A stretch of DNA of 64,000 bases, from NCBI GenBank assembly GCA_004299235.1, contig SCQL01000002.1, positions 124,001-188,000 on the forward strand, read 5' to 3'. Below, piece by piece: positions 8,151 to 15,837 of the stretch. Both the position numbers and the translations under genes were made by a program. The stretch comes from a bacterium (GTDB taxonomy: Bacteria > Chloroflexota > Dormibacteria > Dormibacterales > Dormibacteraceae). Position 1 is the first letter of the stretch. Every line of letters begins with the position of its first letter. A model generated the notes under the pieces. That model worked only from the letters and a program-made list of their open reading frames with translations. It made no database searches and was not told the origin of the DNA.

Positions 8151-9466
8151 AGTTCGGCCGCCTCGGTGATGGCCGCCTCGAGCGCTTCGACCAGGACCCG
8201 CACCTCGTCCTCGGTGATGGTGAGCGGGGGCATGAGCACGATCACGTCGCCCAGAGGGCGGAGCAGCACCCCGCGGCCGACCGCGGCGGCGCAGACCTTC
8301 CGCCCCAGCCGTCGCCCGGGAGCCGGCTTCAGCTCCACGCCTCCCATCAGGCCGCGCAACCGCACCTCGCTGACGACCGCCAGCGGCGTGATCCGGCTCT
8401 CGAGGAGCCGGCCCAGCTGCTCGGATCTGGCCCGGACGTTGGCGAGGACGTCTCGGGCGTCGAGCAGCTGCAGGTGCCGGAGAGCGACCGCAGCCGCCAG
8501 CGCGTTGCCGCTGTAGGAGTGGCCGTGGTAGAAGGTCTTCTCACTCAGGTCAGGGCCGCTGAAGGCGTCGAAGACGTGGCCGGCGGCGACCGTCGCCGAC
8601 ATCGGCAGGTAACCTCCGGTGAGGCCCTTGCCCAGGCAAAGCAGGTCCGGTGTCAGCCTGCATAGGGAGGACGCGAAGAGCTCGCCGGTCCGGCCGAAGC
8701 CGGTCGCGACCTCGTCGCACACGAGCAGAACTCCCAGCTGCTGGCAGCGCTCGCCGAACACCTGGAAGTCCGCCGGTTCGCCCATCAGCATCCCGGCGGC
8801 GCCCTGGACCAGGGGCTCGACCACCACCGCCGCCAGCTCATCCGCATGGGCTTCGAGGCGTCGCAGCGCGCCGCCCACCCAGTCTTTCGAGCCGGGGCCG
8901 GGAGCCCTCAGCACCGGGAAGCGGAGCGGGTCGAAGACCGAGGTGCCGAAGCCGCCGTCACCCAGGGACAGGGAGCCCACCGTGTCGCCGTGGTAGGCGC
9001 CGCCCAGCGCCAGGTAAGCGGTTCGCGAGCGGCCCCGGTTGGCCCAATACTGGAACGCGATCTTCAGCGCCTGCTCGACGGCGGCGGCGCCGTCGGAGGC
9101 GAAAAGGAAGTGCGGCCGGCTGACCGGCACCACCGCGGCCAGGGCTTCGGCCAGCTCGACCACGGCCCGGTTGCCATTGCCCAGCATGGTCGAGTGGGCG
9201 ACCTTGGCCAGCTGGTCGATCAGCGCCTGGTCCAGCTCAGGCACCCGGTGGCCCAGGGTGTTGACCCAGAGCGAGGAGATGCCGTCGAGGTAGCGCCGGC
9301 CCTCGACGTCCACCAGGTAGTGCCCCTCGGCTCGGTCCACGATGACGGGCGCGTTGTCGGCGAAGCAGGACATCTGGGTGAAGCCATGCCACACCACCGC
9401 CGCGTCCCTTTCGACCCAGCTCCGGCCGCCGCCACGCTGGGCCCGCGCCCGGCCGGTGTCGGTCAC
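8147..9466 (-). CDS. bioA: Adenosylmethionine-8-amino-7-oxononanoate aminotransferase
   Basis: Class III PLP aminotransferase, 439 residues from the GTG at 9466. I chose this start because it overlaps the stop of the preceding tenA gene (GTGA) and gives the normal BioA length and N-terminus (VVWHGFTQM around residue 24-32, typical of BioA). The PLP lysine lies in CLGKGLTGGYLPMSA. It converts KAPA to DAPA, conventionally with S-adenosylmethionine as amino donor. The frame stays open further upstream, but those codons lie inside tenA. Confidence 0.9.
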   Translation of the reverse strand: MTDTGRARAQRGGGRSWVERDAAVVWHGFTQMSCFADNAPVIVDRAEGHYLVDVEGRRYLDGISSLWVNTLGHRVPELDQALIDQLAKVAHSTMLGNGNRAVVELAEALAAVVPVSRPHFLFASDGAAAVEQALKIAFQYWANRGRSRTAYLALGGAYHGDTVGSLSLGDGGFGTSVFDPLRFPVLRAPGPGSKDWVGGALRRLEAHADELAAVVVEPLVQGAAGMLMGEPADFQVFGERCQQLGVLLVCDEVATGFGRTGELFASSLCRLTPDLLCLGKGLTGGYLPMSATVAAGHVFDAFSGPDLSEKTFYHGHSYSGNALAAAVALRHLQLLDARDVLANVRARSEQLGRLLESRITPLAVVSEVRLRGLMGGVELKPAPGRRLGRKVCAAAVGRGVLLRPLGDVIVLMPPLTITEDEVRVLVEALEAAITEAAEL

Positions 9467-10137
9467 AGCGAGGGCGCCCCCTGGTGGGTCCAGCACATCT
9501 CCCAAAAGGCCAATTCGTGCCGGCTCGAGGCGATGAAGGCGGCCTCCATCCGGTGCCGGCCGGCTCCTGAGGCCTCCGCTCCCAAGCGGTCGACCAGTTC
9601 GCGGCACCAATCCGCCTGGGCGCCGAATTCCGGGCTGGCATAGGAGTCGATCCAGGCGGCAAGGCGGGGATCTGGCGGGCGGTCTTTTGCGCCCAACTCG
9701 CGTCCCAGCCACGAAAAACCCCACATGCACGGCAGGAGGGCGGCGGCGAGCTCCGCGAAGTCCCGGGTGGTGGCGGCCCGGATCAGGAAGTCGGTATAAG
9801 CCTGCGTCACCGGCGCCGCCGGCTCGGCTTCCAACTCCTCAGCGCTGATCCTGAAGCCGGCCGCGACCGCCCGGTGCAGCTCCATCTCGGTCCGAGCGGT
9901 CGACTGCAGAAGGTCGGCGAAGCGAGCCAGCGTGTCGAGGTCGGGTGAGCGCGCCGCGGCCAGCGCCAGAAGCCGGCAGTAGTCGATCAGGAACCGGTAG
10001 TCCTGCCGGATCCAGTGCCGGAACTTGTCCAGGTCGAGGCTGCCATCGGCGATGCCGCGGACGAATGGGTGCTCGAGCTGGGCGCGCCAGAGGCCGTCGG
10101 CGAGTTCGCGGAGGTGAGAGCTGAACCGATCCGTCAA
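9463..10137 (-). CDS. tenA: TenA-family protein with catalytic cysteine (TenA_C type)
   Basis: 224 residues of the all-helical TenA/THI-4/PqqC fold. Residues expected of aminopyrimidine hydrolases are present: Asp46 in RQDYRFL, Cys137 in LLPCMWGF and a C-terminal Glu in HELAFWEMCW. TenA enzymes salvage thiamine breakdown products by cleaving amino-HMP. The start is TTG, overlapping the stop of the upstream tenA-like gene (TTGA), and the end overlaps bioA. No thiamine gene or THI-box is visible, so its place inside a biotin operon is unexplained. Confidence 0.85.
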   Translation of the reverse strand: MTDRFSSHLRELADGLWRAQLEHPFVRGIADGSLDLDKFRHWIRQDYRFLIDYCRLLALAAARSPDLDTLARFADLLQSTARTEMELHRAVAAGFRISAEELEAEPAAPVTQAYTDFLIRAATTRDFAELAAALLPCMWGFSWLGRELGAKDRPPDPRLAAWIDSYASPEFGAQADWCRELVDRLGAEASGAGRHRMEAAFIASSRHELAFWEMCWTHQGAPSL

Positions 10138-10724
10138 GCGGCGCCCCAGGCCATGTCCCAGAAGTCCAGTTCCAGCCGGCAGATCTGGAGGAAGGCCGCC
10201 TCCGAAAGGGGCCCGTCCGTGGCGGCGCCCTCAAGGTCGAGCACGTAGGCGGCGAACTCGGGCACGGTCCAATGCTCGACGAAGGCGCGGTACCGCGGCG
10301 CCCCGGGAGCGGCGCCCCGCCAGGCCTCCAGGTACACGCGTTCCATCGCCCAAAGGGCGGTGACGGCCGGGGCCGGCCCCTCCGCCAGCAGCTGGTCCAG
10401 CGCCACGCGATAGGCCTCGGTGCTCGAATGGCGCTCGCCGCCGAGTCGCAGCCCGCGTTCCGCTGCGCTCGCCTCGAACCAGGTGAGCTCGGACTCCAGC
10501 GCCACCAGGCCCCCAGCCAGGACGCGTTGCGCCGGCCGGGGAGCGAGGGCGAGCAGGCCGGCTTGAAAACCGAGGAGGTCGGTGACGAACAGGTAGTCCT
10601 GCGCCAGCCAGCGGTCGAAAGCGCGCGCCGGGAGGGTGCCGTCTCGGACTCCGGCCAGAAATGGATGGTCGACCGCCGACCGCCACTCTTGGGAGTGTCG
10701 CGAGATCAGGTCTGCGGTTGCCAT
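10134..10724 (-). CDS. TenA-family protein lacking the cysteine (TenA_E-like)
   Basis: 196 residues, same fold as its downstream neighbour. It keeps Asp43 (AQDYLFV) and the terminal Glu/Trp block (RLELDFWDMAW) but has Glu128 (AMERVYLEAW) where the C-type has its cysteine region, the mark of the TenA_E group. Some TenA_E proteins act on N-formylamino-HMP, others are uncharacterised. It is the first gene of the leftward biotin run. ATG at 10724 is preferred; a TTG two codons upstream has a slightly better placed AGGG and cannot be excluded. The two tenA genes look like an ancient diverged pair, not a recent duplication. Confidence 0.78.
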   Translation of the reverse strand: MATADLISRHSQEWRSAVDHPFLAGVRDGTLPARAFDRWLAQDYLFVTDLLGFQAGLLALAPRPAQRVLAGGLVALESELTWFEASAAERGLRLGGERHSSTEAYRVALDQLLAEGPAPAVTALWAMERVYLEAWRGAAPGAPRYRAFVEHWTVPEFAAYVLDLEGAATDGPLSEAAFLQICRLELDFWDMAWGAA

Positions 10725-10777
10725 GGCCAACCATTCTGCCCTGGGCGAGGAACCGAGGCGGGGCGGCTGATCGGCGG

Positions 10778-10794
10778 TGCCGGCCTGGCCGGCA
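10778..10794. promoter_or_regulatory. 17-base perfect palindrome in the divergent biotin promoter region
   Basis: TGCCGGCC-T-GGCCGGCA is a perfect palindrome midway between the two divergent biotin transcripts (starts at 10724 minus and 10873 plus). A single dimer bound here could control both. It does not resemble the E. coli BirA operator; a GntR-type or other biotin regulator would be needed. In GC-rich DNA some palindromes arise by chance, so this is a candidate only. Confidence 0.45.
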
Positions 10795-10872
10795 TTGGCC
10801 GCGGTGTCCGAGGGCCGCAATCGGCTACATTCTCCGGGCGAGCTGGTCGGCCCTTCATGGAGGTGAGCGCAT

Positions 10873-11484
10873 TTGCGCACGATCGAGTTGACAACCCGGC
10901 GCGATCTACTGCAGCACAGCTTCTACCGCCGCTGGACCGCGGGCGAGCTGACCATCGACGAGCTTCGGGACTATGCCTGCCAGTACGGGCATGTCGTCGC
11001 CGCGCTCCCGGCGTGGCTGCGTGAAGCCTCGCGGCACAACCCCGCGCACGCCGCCCAGCTGGAACGGCACGCCCGCGAGGAGGACGGCCACATCGCGTTG
11101 TGGCGCAGGTTCGCCGATGCGCTGGGAGTGCCCGATGGCGAACTGGCGGCGGCTCCCAACTCCGCCACGCGCGAACTGCTTCGTCGCGGAGGGGAGCTGA
11201 GCGGGCTGCCCGCGGGTGTCGCGGCTGCCTGGGCGATCGAGGTGCAAACGCCTGAGGTCAGTGCCGAGAAGCTGCGCGGTCTGAAGGCCCACTTCGGTAT
11301 CGACAGGGTGAGCGGCGGGGAGTACTTCGACGTTCACGCCACTCGCGACCTGGTTCATTCGGCCGAGCTGGAGCAGGTGATAGGGGCTCTTCCGCCCGAC
11401 CAGCATCCGCTGGCCCAGCGGACGGCGGACGAGATCCTGGACGGGCTCTGGGACGTGCTGAGCTCAGTCGAGCGCGCGGCCTGA
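10873..11484 (+). CDS. CADD-like heme-oxygenase-fold diiron oxygenase (pABA-synthase-like)
   Basis: 203 residues, TTG start set by GGAGGTGA at 10859-10866. The sequence follows the CADD/PqqC-like pattern ([18 protein letters not shown], then [13 protein letters not shown]). Candidate metal ligands are Glu69/Glu70, His73, Glu123, His155, Asp159 and His162; the spacing Glu-(10)-Lys-(22)-His-x3-Asp-x2-His equals that of Chlamydia CADD (E142, K152, H174, D178, H181). The residues CADD sacrifices to make p-aminobenzoate also seem present: Tyr18 in HSFY and Lys133. It is followed by bioB after 19 bases, so both are surely co-transcribed. It may make pABA, or, given the locus, an early biotin precursor (inference). 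Confidence 0.72.
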   Translation: MRTIELTTRRDLLQHSFYRRWTAGELTIDELRDYACQYGHVVAALPAWLREASRHNPAHAAQLERHAREEDGHIALWRRFADALGVPDGELAAAPNSATRELLRRGGELSGLPAGVAAAWAIEVQTPEVSAEKLRGLKAHFGIDRVSGGEYFDVHATRDLVHSAELEQVIGALPPDQHPLAQRTADEILDGLWDVLSSVERAA

Positions 11485-11503
11485 ACCGCTGTCCGATCCG
11501 GTA

Positions 11504-12550
11504 ATGGATCGTGCTTCGGTGCGCGACCTCGTGGATCGTGCTCTCGAGGGCTTGCCACCTGATCGTGAAGAAGCGCTGGCCGTGCTGCGGGTCAGCGATT
11601 CGCAGACGCTGTCACTGGTCGCCGAGGTGGCCCGCGTTCGCAGACACTTTTTCCAGGATCGGGTCAAGCTCAACTTCCTGCTCAACATCAAGAGCGGGCT
11701 TTGCCCCGAGGACTGCCAGTACTGTTCGCAGTCGAAGCTCTCCACGGCACCCATCCCGCGTTACTCCATGCTGCCTCCCGCGGCGGCGGTGCAGGCGGCG
11801 ACAATCGCCGTCGGCACCGGGGCCAAGCGCTTCTGCATGGTCGCCAGCGGCAGGGGCCCGAGCCAATCCGAGCTGCGCCGCTTCCTCGCCGCCGTGCGGG
11901 CGGTGAAAGGGGCGCACCCAGACCTCGAGATCTGCGCTTGCCTGGGCTTGCTTGCCGACGGCCAGGCGGAGCAGCTCAAGGAGGCTGGGGTCTACGCCTA
12001 CAACCACAACCTCAACACCAGCCAGGACCATTACGGAAAGATCTGTTCCACCCACGACTTCGCCGATCGCCGGCAAACGGTGAGCCGGGCCAAGGCGTCC
12101 GGGCTTTCGCCCTGCTCGGGTGCGCTCTTCGGGATGGGGGAGGCCGACGAGGACATCGTCGACGTCGGGTTCGCCCTTCGTGAGCTGGAACCCGACTCCG
12201 TGCCCATCAACTTCCTGATTCCGATCGAGGGGACGCCTCTGGCCGGGGACTGCGAGTTGACTCCGCTCCGTTGCCTGCGCATCCTCGCCCTCTATCGCCT
12301 GCTGTTCCCCGACGTCGAGGTCAGGATCGCCGGCGGCCGAGAGGTGCATCTGCGCAGCCTGCAGCCGCTCGGCCTGCAGCTGGCCAACTCGATCTTCGCC
12401 GGTGACTACCTCACCACCAAGGGCCAGGCCGCCAGCGCCGACCTCGACCTGATCGCCGACTGCGGGCTGCGAGTCGAGACGGCTGATGAGCTGACGCTGC
12501 CTCGATCACGCCTCGCTCCGGTGGTTCTGAAAACGTCGGCGTTCGACTAG
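11504..12550 (+). CDS. bioB: Biotin synthase (radical SAM)
   Basis: 348 residues. The radical SAM cluster motif CPEDCQYC (Cys67, Cys71, Cys74) binds the 4Fe-4S cluster; NxNTS-like YNHNLNTS and the C-terminal half of the barrel carry the second cluster ligands. It inserts sulfur into dethiobiotin. Together with bioA, bioF and bioD on the opposite strand it completes the late biotin pathway, but no bioC/bioH, bioW or bioI for pimelate is present nearby. Confidence 0.95.
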   Translation: MDRASVRDLVDRALEGLPPDREEALAVLRVSDSQTLSLVAEVARVRRHFFQDRVKLNFLLNIKSGLCPEDCQYCSQSKLSTAPIPRYSMLPPAAAVQAATIAVGTGAKRFCMVASGRGPSQSELRRFLAAVRAVKGAHPDLEICACLGLLADGQAEQLKEAGVYAYNHNLNTSQDHYGKICSTHDFADRRQTVSRAKASGLSPCSGALFGMGEADEDIVDVGFALRELEPDSVPINFLIPIEGTPLAGDCELTPLRCLRILALYRLLFPDVEVRIAGGREVHLRSLQPLGLQLANSIFAGDYLTTKGQAASADLDLIADCGLRVETADELTLPRSRLAPVVLKTSAFD

Positions 12551-12588
12551 AAACGGTCTCCCCCGGCGCTCGAAATACCGAGCCCGGG

Positions 12589-14748
12589 CTAGTCCGGGGA
12601 CGATGTCGCACCGATCGGCAAGCCCGGTCCAGACGTGTCCGGAGAGGTCCCCGGCAGGAAGTACGCCTGTTTCCCGCCCACCCCAGCGTGCGTGAGGCCC
12701 GGCGGCTCCGCAAACCATTGGTCGCCGACGCCGAGCGTGTCCAGCGCCGCCTGCATGAAGTTGTGCCAGGCGGGCGCGGCGGTGAAGACTCCATCCAGGC
12801 CGAACGCCATCTTCTGCCGCCAGTCGGGATTGCCCATCCAGACGGCGGCCACCATGGACGGCGTGTAGCCGATCGTCCAGGCGTCGGCGAAGTCCTCCGC
12901 CGTCCCCGTCTTGGCGGCCACCCGGCGGCCGGGCAGGCTGAGGGGGGTGGAGGGTCCGAAGATCATGGCCCGGTTGTCGCCGTCGGACAGGATCTGGCCC
13001 ATGATGAAGGCGACCCGGGGATCCACGACCTGGACGGCGGCGGCGGCGGGATCGGCATGGAACACCCGCGAGCCTTGCGCCGTGCTGATCGACCACACCG
13101 CGAAGGGCGGATGCAGAATGCCCTGGGCAGCCAGCACGGAGGCCCCGGTCGCCATCTGCAGCGGCGTCTCACCGTAGCCGCCCAGCGTCAGCGAGGGCCC
13201 GTAGGAGGACAGGGGGTCGTTGGCGGTATAGGTCATGGCCCCCTGCTCGTCCAGGCGGCCGGTCCAGGGTGGCGCTCCCATCACGCGGGCCTCCTGGACG
13301 ACTGCCGCCACGCCGATCCCCAGCTCGACTTTGACCGCCGGCACGTTGAGCGAGTTGCCGAGGCACTGCTCCAGCCGGCAGATGCCGTGCCACCGGCCGT
13401 CGTAGTCGCGTGGGGCATAGGTCTCAGTCGCGCCCGGCGGGCGGATGTAGATGGGGCTGTCGGCAATGCGCGTCACCATGGTGAACTTGCGGCTGGCAAG
13501 CGCCGCGGTGTAGGTGAAGATCTTCATCGAGGAGCCGGGGTTGCGAGGTGGCCAGACGGCCATGTTGTACCGGCCCCCGTTGGCGTCAGGATCCGCCGAC
13601 CCGACCATGGCCTCGAGGGCTCCGGTCCGGGGATCGATGGCCACCAGCGCTCCCTGGCTGACGTGCCAACGGCTTCGGGCGGTGACCTCGTCGGCGATCG
13701 CCTTCTGGGCCAGTTGCTGCAGGCGCCAGTCCAGGGTGGTGACGACCCGAAGGCCGCCCCCAAAGGTGGTGCTTACGCCATAGCGGGACACCAGCTGGCC
13801 GGTCACGTAGCTGACGAAGCCGGGGGCCAGGATCCGGTTCTCGGGTCCGAACATGTGCTTGGGCGGGCTGATGTCCTCGACCCAGGCGGCGGCCGCCTCC
13901 GCGGGCGCGACCATCCGTGCTCGCACCATGGCGTCCAGCACCTGCCGCTGGCGAGCCCTGGCCGCCTTCCAGTCGGCGAACGGGTTGCTGTAGGTGGGGT
14001 CGCGGAGAAAACCGGCAAGCATCGCCGCCTGAGCCAGGTCGAGGCGGGCCGTCTCGGTGTGGAAGTAGGTCCTGGCGGCGGCGGCGCTGCCGTAGGCGTC
14101 GTTGCCGAAGAAAACCGTGTTCAGGTACATCTCCAGGATCTCCTGCTTGGGGTAGGCGCGCTCCGCCTCCATGGCCAGCAGGACCTCGCTGAGCTTGCGG
14201 CTCAGCGTCGGCCGGCTGCCGACCAGTTTCAACTTGATCAACTGCTGGGTGATGGTCGAGGCGCCCTCCACGGGTCCGCCGGCGTGCCAGTCGACCCAGG
14301 CCGCACGCAGCATCGCCCCGGGATCGACCCCTGGCTCGGAGAAGAAGTTGTGGTCCTCGATGGCGACTGCGGCCATGGGCAGGTACCTCCCCATCGCCGG
14401 CAGCGGCTCGGAGTAGTGCTGGTAGCCCGCGGGATGGAGGTCGGCGAGGAGAGTCGTCCCATCGGAGGCGTAGATGAGCGTGTCCTCGGCGCCCGCCTGC
14501 GCCGCCATCAGTCGCACGTCCGGCAGACGGTCGACGTAGCTGAGATAGGCCGGCGACGTGCCCAGCATGGTGGCCCCGATCAGGATGGCCAGGACGGCCA
14601 GCTTGGCTCCAGCCGGCAGGATCCAGAGGTGGGCCAGGGGCGGTGGGTTCCAGGGTCCGCGCTTCCGGTAGATGCCGGCCCGCAGCGGATTTCCATTCCG
14701 GTCCAAAGGCCTGAGCAGCCGGCCGATGGCCCGCATGCTCTCGCTCAT
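12589..14748 (-). CDS. Bifunctional penicillin-binding protein 1A (glycosyltransferase/transpeptidase)
   Basis: 719 residues. One membrane helix at about 46-65 is followed by a GT51 domain with catalytic Glu131 in EDHNFF, GASTITQQL (162-170) and KQEILEMYLN (201-210), then a transpeptidase domain with SSMK (Ser406, Lys409), the SxN motif in GNSLNVPAVK and KTGTAEDF. It polymerises and crosslinks peptidoglycan on the outer face of the membrane. The ATG overlaps the stop of the membrane/HTH gene (ATGA), so the two are made together. Convergent with bioB, 38 bases apart. Confidence 0.92.
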   Translation of the reverse strand: MSESMRAIGRLLRPLDRNGNPLRAGIYRKRGPWNPPPLAHLWILPAGAKLAVLAILIGATMLGTSPAYLSYVDRLPDVRLMAAQAGAEDTLIYASDGTTLLADLHPAGYQHYSEPLPAMGRYLPMAAVAIEDHNFFSEPGVDPGAMLRAAWVDWHAGGPVEGASTITQQLIKLKLVGSRPTLSRKLSEVLLAMEAERAYPKQEILEMYLNTVFFGNDAYGSAAAARTYFHTETARLDLAQAAMLAGFLRDPTYSNPFADWKAARARQRQVLDAMVRARMVAPAEAAAAWVEDISPPKHMFGPENRILAPGFVSYVTGQLVSRYGVSTTFGGGLRVVTTLDWRLQQLAQKAIADEVTARSRWHVSQGALVAIDPRTGALEAMVGSADPDANGGRYNMAVWPPRNPGSSMKIFTYTAALASRKFTMVTRIADSPIYIRPPGATETYAPRDYDGRWHGICRLEQCLGNSLNVPAVKVELGIGVAAVVQEARVMGAPPWTGRLDEQGAMTYTANDPLSSYGPSLTLGGYGETPLQMATGASVLAAQGILHPPFAVWSISTAQGSRVFHADPAAAAVQVVDPRVAFIMGQILSDGDNRAMIFGPSTPLSLPGRRVAAKTGTAEDFADAWTIGYTPSMVAAVWMGNPDWRQKMAFGLDGVFTAAPAWHNFMQAALDTLGVGDQWFAEPPGLTHAGVGGKQAYFLPGTSPDTSGPGLPIGATSSPD

Positions 14749-15449
14749 GCCACCGACCCCGATTGGCGGACCACCCCGGGGCGGCGAGCGCGGCGCTCTC
14801 GTAGCGCTTCCAGCTCGCCGGAATTGAAGCGCAATCCCTCACGGGTGCGCGCGCAGGGCAGCCGGCCGGTGCTCGCCCACCGGTACACCGAGGACTGAGA
14901 AACCCCAAGGAAGGCCGCCGCCGCCCGTGTGTCGACAACACCCGTCGGGGTGGGAGCGCTGGGCGGATGCGGAGGGAACGAGGCGGGAGCGGCGGCGGGA
15001 GGCGCGGGGATGCGTGGCCCTGGTTCCCGGCGCCATCGGACGAGCCACCAGTCGCCGAGATGAGGCCTGGGCTGGAGTGCACGGCGCAGGGCTGAAGCGG
15101 CGCCCGCGGTCGCGACGAGCCAGCAGATGCCGAGAACGGCCAGCAGGAGCAGAAGGACGGACGGCTCATGTCCGGACAGCCAGGCGGTGCTCCGCTCGAG
15201 CCAGGAGTCGAGGGTCTGGCCGGCGATGGCGAGCATCGCTCGCACCGCCGCCTGGGTGAGGCTGGTCGACTGAGGGGTGCTGACGCTCGCCAGCGCCGCC
15301 AGGCAAGCCGCCACGAAAGCGAACCAGAGCAGCAGCTCCAGCCACGCGGGGAAGCTGCGCAGCCCGGGCACCCTTCGCCGCAGGGGAGGCACGCTCAACA
15401 GGGCAAGGAGGCCAGCAAGCGAGGCGATCGCCAGCCGAAGATTGCCCAC
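14745..15449 (-). CDS. Membrane protein with cytoplasmic MerR/excisionase-type DNA-binding tail
   Basis: 234 residues. Three hydrophobic stretches (about 4-22, 37-57 and 97-116) are followed by a basic, proline-rich linker and a helix-turn-helix at 171-220 (DTRAAAAFLGVSQSSVYRWA, then TGRLPCARTREGLRF), the pattern of HTH_17 domains that bind DNA. A DNA-binding domain on a membrane anchor, directly coupled to a penicillin-binding protein, suggests a sensor of envelope state or a chromosome-membrane tether. I know no characterised protein of this layout. GTG start at 15449; AGGGG is about 11 bases upstream of it. Confidence 0.7.
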   Translation of the reverse strand: MGNLRLAIASLAGLLALLSVPPLRRRVPGLRSFPAWLELLLWFAFVAACLAALASVSTPQSTSLTQAAVRAMLAIAGQTLDSWLERSTAWLSGHEPSVLLLLLAVLGICWLVATAGAASALRRALQPRPHLGDWWLVRWRREPGPRIPAPPAAAPASFPPHPPSAPTPTGVVDTRAAAAFLGVSQSSVYRWASTGRLPCARTREGLRFNSGELEALRERRARRPGVVRQSGSVA

Positions 15450-15505
15450 CCCTGGTCACCGTGCCCCTGGGAATTACTTGGAGGTGAAGACCTTAATTCT
15501 GCGCC

Positions 15506-15525
15506 CTATCCGATCGGTTGGATAG
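15506..15525. promoter_or_regulatory. Inverted repeat upstream of the membrane/HTH gene
   Basis: CTATCC and GGATAG are inverted around an 8-base centre (gatcggtt), about 57 bases upstream of the start at 15449. It is one of few AT-containing spots in this gap and could be an operator, possibly bound by the membrane/HTH protein itself. No bound factor can be named. Confidence 0.35.
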
Positions 15526-15576
15526 ACCGCGCGCGCGCCACAGGCCGGGGGGCCCGGCCGCCCCGTCAACCGGGGG

Positions 15577-15729
15577 TCAGGCGCGGTCGATTCGGTCGAA
15601 GAAGCGCCAGTTCTTCTCGGCTTCCCACACGCAGTGCAGGAGGTCCTCAAACTGGGTCTGTAGGTCGGGCACATCCGCGGGCTTTCGGGTCTTTTTGCCG
15701 GGGCGCATCCGGGGTGCGGTTCGCTTCAT
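15577..15729 (-). CDS. Unrecognised 50-residue basic/aromatic protein
   Basis: A short frame of 50 codons from ATG at 15729 to TGA at 15577, with a strong ribosome binding site (AGGAGG, ten bases upstream) and a promoter-like pair behind it (see 15754-15782). It begins with a basic segment (MKRTAPRMRPGKKTRKPADV) and ends with an acidic-aromatic helix-like part (VWEAEKNWRFFDRIDRA) that contains three Trp/Phe-rich turns and one Cys. There is no signal peptide or membrane segment. It lies between the membrane/HTH gene and the SufR-like regulator, divergent from the latter. I do not recognise it; a small adaptor or nucleic-acid-binding protein is possible. Confidence 0.62.
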   Translation of the reverse strand: MKRTAPRMRPGKKTRKPADVPDLQTQFEDLLHCVWEAEKNWRFFDRIDRA

Positions 15730-15753
15730 GATCGACTGCCTCCTGCGTTCTAA

Positions 15754-15824
15754 AAACTAAAACCGGAGGTGTTAGAGAACAATTCCAAGGCCGGTGTAAA
15801 ACTCGCGGAAGCTCGTGTTAGAGT
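15754..15824. promoter_or_regulatory. Divergent promoter region with GTGT repeats
   Basis: On the minus strand TTGTTC (15782-15777) and TAGTTT (15759-15754) are 17 bases apart and would serve the 50-residue gene. On the plus strand TAGAGT (15819-15824) lies 13 bases before the regulator's ATG. GTGTTAGAG occurs at 15769-15777 and again at 15815-15823, with a related GTGTAAAAC at 15794-15802. The repeats overlie both promoters and may be the binding sites of the regulator encoded at 15838. Confidence 0.45.
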
Positions 15825-15837
15825 CCAAACAGGCCAG

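Noticed and set aside
9467-9730. An apparent 88-residue N-terminal extension of BioA
   Set aside because: It lies inside the tenA gene, is Arg/Pro-rich, and the GTG at 9466 gives the standard BioA length with a GTGA overlap.
12688-14898. A 736-codon open frame on the plus strand opposite the penicillin-binding protein
   Set aside because: It is antisense to a gene with full catalytic motifs; its translation is low complexity and rich in Gly/Arg/His, as expected for a shadow frame in GC-rich DNA.
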